A stretch of DNA of 64,000 bases from Coenobita brevimanus (taxonomy: Eukaryota > Arthropoda > Malacostraca > Decapoda > Coenobitidae): contig CM064655.1 of assembly GCA_032717465.1 (NCBI GenBank), positions 22,655,422 to 22,719,421 of the forward strand. The letters run 5' to 3'. Under the pieces are notes generated by a model that was not told where the DNA came from, did not search any database, and saw only the letters and a program-made list of their open reading frames with translations. The translations under genes and the position numbers were made by a program. Shown here piece by piece: positions 56,575 through 64,000 of this stretch (position 1 is the first letter of the stretch; every line of letters starts with the position of its first letter).

Positions 56575-57330
56575 AACCCCCTGCCCTGTGTCCCTCTTAA
56601 TTTCCCTCTCTCCTCCCTCGTTCTTTCTCTTGGTTTCTCCCATTCCTCTTCCTTTCTCTTTCTTGCTTTATCTCCTTCTTCCTCTTGGTTTCTCTCTTAC
56701 CTCACTTTATTCCTCTTGGTGTCTATCCATATCTCTTTTTCGCCCCGTACGTTATCCTTTTCCTTCATTCCTTCTTCCTCGCTTCCATTTCCTTCATTCT
56801 CCTCATCCTCGACAGTATATCGTCATTCCTCCGACTTTCCACTTCTGTATTAAAGCTTTCTCCTCTTCATACACTTCCCTATCATTCTCTTGAACATATC
56901 CTCTCCTTTCATCTCCTTCATTTACATCCTCTCTTTGCGTTCATACCACCCCCACACCCAAAACTCTCCACCCTCCCATCTCCTCACACCTCTCCCCCTT
57001 CCAAGTACTTTCCCTTCTCCTAAATGCAATCTCTTCCCCCTCCAATCTTCTCTTTCTTAAAAATCAGTTTATTTCCTAAGTCATCTCCTTTCACCCATTT
57101 CGTACCCCCCCCCCCTCTCGTATTCGGTCCTCACACCCCAAACTCCCCCCTCCTTTCTCAAATCTCCCCACTTTCTTCCTCCTCCCTTTTTCTCTCTTCT
57201 TCTCCTTAATAATTTTTTCCCCTCTTCTCACCCCCTTTGGTACCCTACTCTTTACACTCTCATTCCATCCCAACCTTTCCATACCTCCTTTAAGCCTCTT
57301 TACCTTCAGTCTCCTCCTATGGTCCTTTCA
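56172..57330. repeat. (GGAT)n, (CT)n and pyrimidine-rich tract
   Basis: (GGAT)n at about 56415-56450, (CT)n at about 56541-56571 and C/T-rich DNA to about 57330. The 197- and 168-codon frames here are compositional. Bases 56172-56414 show nothing firm. Confidence 0.8.
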
Positions 57331-57589
57331 CCGCAAGAAGTCCGTTCAGGGTGGGGCCCACCTGGTGAATCACCTCTAGCGATGCTGCCAAATCAACCGT
57401 AGTACATGCCTCTCTCTCTCTTATTTCCCATCTATGTGCTATTTGAAATTGTTTTTTATATTCTGTATATAATAAAGGAAGCTATAAAGTACATTGAGTA
57501 TCACTTTTTAGAATTATAACAACGATTTGAATGAATTCTACGACACGTGGCAGAGCTTTTTTCCCATGTTGCCACGCCGAGGTCGGCGA

Positions 57590-57713
57590 GGGACCCAGGG
57601 TCAGAGAGAGGATTAGGCCTACAGGGGAAACCTCTTAAAAATAAAACGCGCCTAGACTTTTACCTCATAGATGGTGTGGAAAAAGAGTTGAAAATAAATA
57701 ATAAATATATACA

Positions 57714-57756
<43 letters not shown>

Positions 57757-57890
57757 AACAGGTGAGATGGGGGTAGGTAATGAGACAGAGTGATAATCCG
57801 ATAATTGGTGGTCAAATTGACAACGTCGCACTCGGGGGAATTCCAACTTCTGCCACACCCTGAACGGACTTCTTGCTGCAAAAGGACCAT
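57590..57890 (+). repeat. Diverged relative of the 15.3-kb palindrome arm
   Basis: Several blocks occur in the same order as in the right arm (15300-15579): a GGGGAAACCT block, ttttacctca...ggtgtggaa, a TA-rich then (GA)n stretch (57706-57757), gggggaatt and a final ttcttgctgc. This suggests a dispersed repeat of about 300 bp from which the palindrome was built. Identity is low and was read by eye. Confidence 0.45.
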
Positions 57891-58764
57891 AGTCTATTCT
57901 TCCTTCCTCTTCCTTTGTTCCCTTGCCCTTTTCCTCTGCTTTCATCACCTTAATCCTCCCTCTCTCTTTTCCCTCGTTCCATCCACAGAGCTTCCACCCT
58001 CCCCCTTCACCATTTCCCTCAGATCTTCCCCACCCTACATTTCCTCCCTTTCCCCAGCCACGCCTTCGTCATCAGCACTATAATAACTCACACCTGCTCC
58101 AGGGGACGTACCTGCTCTCTGCTCGCTCCGGGGCTTCTTAGTGCTTTCCTCGTAATTCCATCAACAGCAGTGCGAAGATGTCTGAGTTCCACGGTTTTTG
58201 TTATCCACGTTAAACTGTTATTATATTCTATGGGTATATATGCACTGATCAACCAACCCTCCATCATCTTCCCCATCTTTGTCCCCTTACTGTATCTACA
58301 GCACAATCTCAGACATTACCAATAATATTTATTTAAGTGTGTAGGTCCAAGCAAGAATAATTGTACCGTTTTTACTCTAACCCGGCCTAAAATTGCCATC
58401 TCTCCAATTTGAGCACTGAGCTGTAACGATATTTTAACACTATAATACAAAGCTTGTTACGAAAAAGTGCTAAAGAAAGAAGGTAGAGCCACAGCACTGT
58501 ATTGCCGTCAATGACCTACGTGACACAAACTACAAAAGGATGAAAACTGGGTCAAGTTAAAGTGAAACACCTATAGTATATGTTCTGACTTACTTTTACG
58601 TTTTATATATTTTAACTACCTGCTCTGTAATTTAATGCCATACATTTTTTAAGTCTGTAGCAGCTGGACTTAGGAGTAAACATACTAGGAGACTTGTACG
58701 TACTATGTAACTGTTTGTATATAATTAATGGCATTGACGGGGATTTGTATTGTGGAACTATACA
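57891..58764. other. Unassigned intergenic DNA
   Basis: C/T-rich to about 58050, then mixed. No gene was recognised. Confidence 0.45.
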
Positions 58765-59190
58765 GGCTCTAAAATCACCGAAAATGAGCAAGAAATCCTC
58801 CTAAGGCACAGGAATGTGCTAGAAAGTGTCCTAAGCTCGCGATAATGTGCTAAAAATCCTTATAATCCTTAAAAATCTGCCACAAATCCTTTAAAACAGA
58901 AAGAATTAAATAGAAGGCGTCCAAAGCCAGTATAAAAGTGCTTTTTATATTTCTAAGCTTATGAAACCCTGTTAAAAATCCTAGGGCCAAATTAATGTTA
59001 CTAGAAAGCCTCCTAAGCCAGTGAAAATGCTCTTAAATTCTTTCTGTGCCTATCAGAGTGTGCTAGAAATCCTAAGCTAAAAGAAGGCACTAGAACCCCT
59101 TCATAACTCCATAACAAAGTGCTAAAAATTATAGTCTCCTAACCCATGAGAGCCTCCTAAGACCACGAAACTACAGCCTCTTGTTGCAAT
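58765..59190. repeat. Old degenerate minisatellite (~35-bp unit)
   Basis: The phrases 'gtgctagaaa', 'tcctcctaag' and 'ccagtgaaaatg' recur every 30-40 bp, with many substitutions and indels. No coding frame. Confidence 0.65.
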
Positions 59191-59302
59191 AAACTGTCTG
59201 ATTAATGTGCTTTTTATTACACTACTACCTGTGCTTAGGTGTACTTTATATACTAATTACAAGGGTGTATACTTGAGTTCCCTCGTTGTATTCGGATAAG
59301 AT

Positions 59303-59305
<3 letters not shown>

Positions 59306-59338
<33 letters not shown>

Positions 59339-59430
59339 CTCCCGTTCCTTTGAAATCGGGCTTTGTATTACGCCATCTGTTGACTCAGTTGTTGAAAGTC
59401 ACTGCTGTTTTTTTTACTGCTTTCCATCGT

Positions 59431-59497
<67 letters not shown>
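59306..59497. repeat. (CT)n and (GT)n microsatellites
   Basis: (CT)n at about 59306-59335 and (GT)n at about 59431-59497. Confidence 0.95.
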
Positions 59498-59499
<2 letters not shown>

Positions 59500-59595
59500 A
59501 TTACTATCAATCGATTATAGTCAACATTTTTAATCAACTGCACTGGGGAAGATATTACAAATGGCTAAATCTAACCCTTTCAATATGGAAAAAAA

Positions 59596-59674
59596 AAATC
59601 CCCTTCCCTATGCTGAATAAAATCGTCTAGAGACAAGAAGAAGCTAGATAAGACGTCACCGTACTGAAGAGATT
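59596..59674 (+). mobile_element. MITE-like repeat, CGTCTGG family copy
   Basis: tgctgaataaaatcgtctag (59611-59630), then agataagacgtcaccgtact and gaagagattaa at the right end. An extra partial end (taacccttt) lies just upstream near 59573. Confidence 0.65.
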
Positions 59675-60025
59675 AAGAAATATCCAACGCTTTCTCAACC
59701 TCCATCTCACTCCAGACACTTAAGCCATTATCACCGAATAATCCCAGCTCTTATCCTGAAGGCAGACAGGTTTTCAGGGCAAGGATTTTATACTGTGAGT
59801 TTATCGCTAACTGACACTCACGCGACGTCACTATTATAAGTACAAATCCGTGTTAAGAATTCTAAGTGAATTTCGAGAAATATTCAAGGCCTTCCCAAAT
59901 TCCAGCTTATGGTACTCTGTTAGTCCGTCTATTGCCTGACGCCGTAACCTGTGAGGGGTGACTGACTAAAGGACTTTCGGCTGCTTCTGTCCGCACTCAG
60001 CAACGATCCCTTTTCCCTCAGCAGA
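59675..60025. other. Unassigned intergenic DNA
   Basis: No gene was recognised. Confidence 0.45.
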
Positions 60026-60330
60026 ACATACATAAGAACATAAGAAGAGAGGATAACTGCAGTAGGCCGGTTGGCCCATGCTAGGCAGCTCCTAGAAGAG
60101 TAACTGAACTACTAGAATGAGATAAGGATAGCAAAGAAGAAGGCTCTCCCCCGCCCTCCAAACCCTCCAGCCGAAGCCGGCAGGAAAAAGTCAGAAAGAA
60201 CACCACGCCGTATAGAAAAACTGGCGTGGACATTTTACAGGAAAGTGTGAAAGGAGAACAGAGACTATCATAGTGTAACCTGAAAAGAAAAAAAATTTGA
60301 ATTAGTATTGGTTATAAGATTTTCTTTATT

Positions 60331-63300
60331 CTATATCCACCCCTTATTTGTCATATGCTTATCTAGCCTATGCTTGAAACTCTCAATGGAAGAGGCAGCA
60401 ACTACTTTACTAGGTAGCTTATTCCATTCGTCTACTGCTCTATTACCAAACCAATTTCTACCGATTTCCTTACTGAAACGGAATTTTTCTAGTTTGAAAC
60501 CATTATTTCTAGTTCTATCCTGTATGCTCACTTTAAGTACCTTGCTAATATCTCCCTTATTTATACCATTCATCCACTTAAACACCTCAATTAAGTCTCC
60601 CCTTACTCTACGCCTCTCGAGCGAATGCAGACTTAGTCTTTTCAGTCTGTCTTCATATGACAGGTTCCGGACGTCATGTATCATTTTAGTCATTCTTCTC
60701 TGTACATTTTCTAACGAATTAATATCCATTCTATAGTAAGGACACCAGAATTGTACTGCGTAGTCTAAATGTGGCCTTACTAATGCTAGATAAAGTTTTA
60801 GTATTACTTTAGATGATCTATTGCTCACGCTTGAAATAAATCCTAGGACCCTATTTGCTTTATTTCTCGCATTAATGCACTGTTGCCTTGGTTTAAGGTC
60901 GTTACTAATCATAACTCCTAGATCTCTCTCGCATTCCGATTTGCTAATTTCTTTGTTATCTAAGCTGTATTTAGTATCTCCAATGGTCTTGCCTACGTTA
61001 AGTACTTTACATTTTTCAACGTTAAAATCCATTTGCCAAGTTTTAGACCATTTGGACAATGTATCGAGGTCTTTTTGTAAGTTATGGCAATCGTCAGTAG
61101 AGTTAATGATACGCCCTATTTTTGTATCGTCGGCAAATTTGCTGATGCTGCTATTGACTCCTAAGTCTAGATCATTTATATATATGATAAATAATAAGGG
61201 ACCGAGTACTGAACCCTGTGGTACACCGCTAGTTACTAATCCCCAGTCCGACTTAGTTCCATTTATTAATACTCTCTGCTTTCGTCCTTTCAGCCAGGAT
61301 TCTATCCATTTTAAGATATCGCCGTCTATACCGTGTGCTCGAACCTTTCTAACTAACCTTTCGTGTGGGACCCTATCAAAAGCTTTACTAAAGTCCAGAT
61401 AAATAACATCGTAAGCTTTATCTCTATCTACTGCCTCATAGACCTCCGAGTAGAATGACAACAAATTTGTGAGGCAAGATCGTCCTTGCCTGAATCCGTG
61501 CTGACTTTCGTTTATAAGATTAAATCTTTCTAAGTGTTCTCTAATCTTATTTGCCAAAATTGACTCTAACATTTTTCCTATTAATTGACGTTAGACTTAT
61601 CGGACGATAATTCGACGCAGCTGATTTATCACCCTTTTTAAAGATGGGCACTACGTTTGCGGTTTTCCACGCCTCTGGAACTTCTCCTGAACTTAAAGAG
61701 TCATTAAATAACGTTAAAAGTGGCTGACATAATTCTTCTTTGGTTTCCTTTATAATTTTTGCATATATATCGTCCGGACCTGGCGATTTTTAAGGTTTTA
61801 ACTTATTAATTTCTTTCAATACGTCCTCCTTACTAATGGTTATTTTACTAAGAATATTTTCCGTATTCTCATGGTAAATATTTGCTGCTTGAGGGACCAG
61901 GCTTAGATTTTCCTTGGTGAATACTGATATGAAATAATTATTTAGGATGGAGCACATTTCTTTATCTTCACTGGTAATGTCACCTGATTCTGTTCTGAGT
62001 GGTCCTATCCTATCTTAATTTTTCGTTCGGTACATTTGATAAAAACCCTTGGGGTTTTCTTTTGATTCACTGGCAACCTTAATTTCATAACTTCTCTTTG
62101 CTTTTCTTACCTCCCTCTTTACTTCTCTATTTAAAATTGTGTACCGGTTACATAAGTGTTCCTCTCCACGTTTTATTTTTCTATATATTCCTTTCCTTTG
62201 GCCTATGAGAGATTTTAATCTGTTGTTTAACCATCTAGGTTCTGAATTATTAGTTCTAAACGGTTTTGAAGGAATATATCTATCTTGGCCTCCGTGTATT
62301 ATATTTATTAACTCGTTATACTTCTCACTGGTCGAACGTCTGCTTGGTACTGGAGCTGAGTTAATTTCCATCACCTGGACTACATTCCTATCTACCACCT
62401 CCCCCCTCACAGACACCTGACAGACATCCCCAGGTGTTTCCTGCGCCTGACCTATGACCTGGGGTTCCCCACTGACCTGACATTCCCTCAAATAGCTAAT
62501 CTCCCTGTGGAATACCGTTCGAAAATAAGCTCTTAAGCCATCGAAATCTCCTAGATGAAAATTAGGAACGGTGGAGGTATTTTCAGTGGAACAGACATCC
62601 CAAATAAATTTGAACTTAATTTCTTCATGATCGCTATTACCAAGTCGTCCACCAACCTCTATATCGCTAATGATATTTTCTTTATTAGCTAAAACCAAAT
62701 CTAGTATATTATTACCTCTGGTGGGCTCCCTGATATACTGATAAAGGAAATTATCCTGTACTACCTCTAGAAATTCCTCTGACTCTGCATCTCCTGTCTG
62801 ATTTCTCCAATCTATCCTTGGCAGATTAAGGTCCCCTACAATTATTACTAAGCCGGACTGTGATGCTTTCCTAAATTCCTCCCAAAGGTATTTACTATCA
62901 GCTCTACTTAATTTAGGAGATCTGTAAATTGCTCCTAAGACTAATTTCTCCCTATTGTTACTAATTTCAACCCAGACACTTTCTGTGTCCCTATTTACTT
63001 TAATGTCTGCTTTATTGTAACAGTTTAATGAATCCTTTACATAAATAGCTACCCCTCCCCCCTTTCTTCCCTGACGGTTTGACACAAAAATATTATAGCC
63101 TTTTAACTGATATTCTGCTAAAAATTCTCGAGTGTCTGTATTCATCCAAGTTTCACTAATAACGGCAACGTCTATTTTCTCTGCACAAATTAAAGCCCTC
63201 AGTTCATCCATTTTATTACATAAACTCCGGCTGTTTGTGTAGTACACTTTCAGATTATTACTAGTAGTTATGCCTCTACCTTGACATTTGCTGTTATTTA

Positions 63301-63552
63301 ATTTATTACTAACTGGGAAACTCTTTACTTTACTAATATAACAATTTTTTGTACTATCGCTTATCGCCTTCTATCATCGCTTGTTCTATCATCTATCATC
63401 GCCTGCTCAATCGGAGGTGCCTGAGTGGATGTATCTACACTATTGGTTGAACTTTTGTTCTTAATTTTGCAAGTATTGATGCATCTATCCAAACATGGTA
63501 ATAATGATTTCTGAGTGTAGTTGCTGCATCTTTCTGTACACCTACTTCTCAA
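60331..63552 (-). pseudogene. CR1 ORF2 endonuclease-reverse transcriptase, copy 2
   Basis: The endonuclease-linker frame is open from about 63247 to 62015 (SETWMNTD, GDLNLPRIDW, NSDHEE). It ends at an AAA-to-TAA change after YRTKN. A one-base loss near 63372 separates the N-terminal piece (63552-63361). The RT start has another nonsense change near 61795 (LKP then stop) and a one-base gain near 61587. From 61572 to 60331 the RT and C-terminus are open (LDFSKAFDRVPHE, SGVPQGSVLGPLL, FADD near 61126-61137). The 413-codon open piece matches copy 1 with few differences. Confidence 0.86.
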
Positions 63553-64000
63553 TCTCGAAAAAATCCCTCCAACTCCCTATTTATCATTCCAGCTAAAACA
63601 GTAACTCCCTGCCTGCTAAGATGAGTCCCATCCCAACTATACAAGGCACTCCGTCCATAAAACCGGTCCCAGCTGTCTATGAATGGTATTGCATTATCTT
63701 TGCAATACCTTTCAAGGCGGCAATTAAACCCTATTGCCCTGCTCAACCATTCCCTTCCAACCCGCCACCTTGGTAAAACACCAAGCACTACAGGGGTTCC
63801 TCCCCTCTCCCTAACCTTTTCTAACATCAACTTGTACCTTTTCCACAGTACCTCACTCTTACGGCTACTAATATCATTGCCTCCTACACTGAGGCACACA
63901 GTGGGTTTGTCACCACTTTCCTTTACGATATTTAAAATTTTTTCTACCACATTAGCCACCCTGGCCCCTGGAAGACACACATGTTTAGCGAGCGGAGTAT
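63549..64000 (-). pseudogene. CR1 ORF1 SGNH-hydrolase-like domain, copy 2 (N-terminus outside window)
   Basis: Open from the window edge to the stop at 63549. GGND (residues 33-36 counted from 63980) and DGTH (116-119) are present; the block I Ser motif lies beyond the window. Unlike copy 1 there is no frameshift before GGND. The phase shown may be intact, but because ORF2 is broken the element is not autonomous. Confidence 0.75.

Larger units (their letters stand above)
60026..64000 (-). mobile_element. CR1-like non-LTR retrotransposon, copy 2 (continues right of window)
   Basis: Same family as 470-4800 in opposite orientation, with very similar coding and 3' UTR sequence. The tail shows two octamer-like TATGTTCT units around 60026-60042. 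The 5' part lies beyond base 64000. It has its own lesions, mostly at sites intact in copy 1, so the two were inactivated independently. Confidence 0.88.

Overview
The window is repeat-dominated eukaryotic DNA. I read it as an invertebrate nuclear genome, most likely a decapod crustacean (crab or shrimp): microsatellites are extremely dense, and CR1-, RTE- and jockey-like LINEs, Ty3-like and BEL/Pao LTR elements and many MITE-like repeats are present. No bacterial operons and no intact host gene were recognised. The one possible host-type coding piece is a short THAP-like first exon near 56.1 kb. Species assignment is inference.

Layout. 1-49: end of a hAT-like transposon. 470-4800 (+): CR1-like LINE with an SGNH-hydrolase-type ORF1 and an endonuclease/reverse-transcriptase ORF2, both frameshifted. 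5828-9174 (+): nearly intact full-length RTE-like LINE bounded by a 12-bp target-site duplication. 9.2-31.8 kb: mostly microsatellites, minisatellites, purine- or pyrimidine-rich tracts and small non-autonomous elements, including a 650-bp palindrome and two copies of a roughly 200-bp MITE with about 50-bp inverted ends. 31863-46013 (+): Ty3-like LTR retrotransposon inserted in a (TA)n tract. Its integrase lies upstream of its reverse transcriptase. It is split by an antisense BEL/Pao element (34807-42852) that landed inside the integrase codons with a 5-bp duplication.

46.8-48.0 kb: a LINE fragment (zinc-knuckle ORF1 plus endonuclease). 48329-52076 (-): a poly(A)-tailed jockey/I-like LINE, 5'-truncated and broken by a piggyBac-like TTAA insertion. 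52.8-60 kb: a SINE-like unit, MITEs, pyrimidine tracts, the THAP-like exon and degenerate repeats. 60026-64000 (-): a second CR1 copy, inverted relative to the first and running off the window.

The main novelty candidates are in the nested LTR pair. The BEL/Pao element carries, between its primer-binding site and gag, a 192-codon open frame with SGNH/GDSL-esterase-like motifs of the kind known from CR1 ORF1 proteins. The host Ty3-like element has the order gag - integrase - RT - RNase H, resembling the Gmr1-like group. All autonomous elements except the small BEL SGNH frame carry stops or frameshifts, so the window looks like a record of past activity. All coordinates and comparisons were read by eye; no alignment or database search was run.
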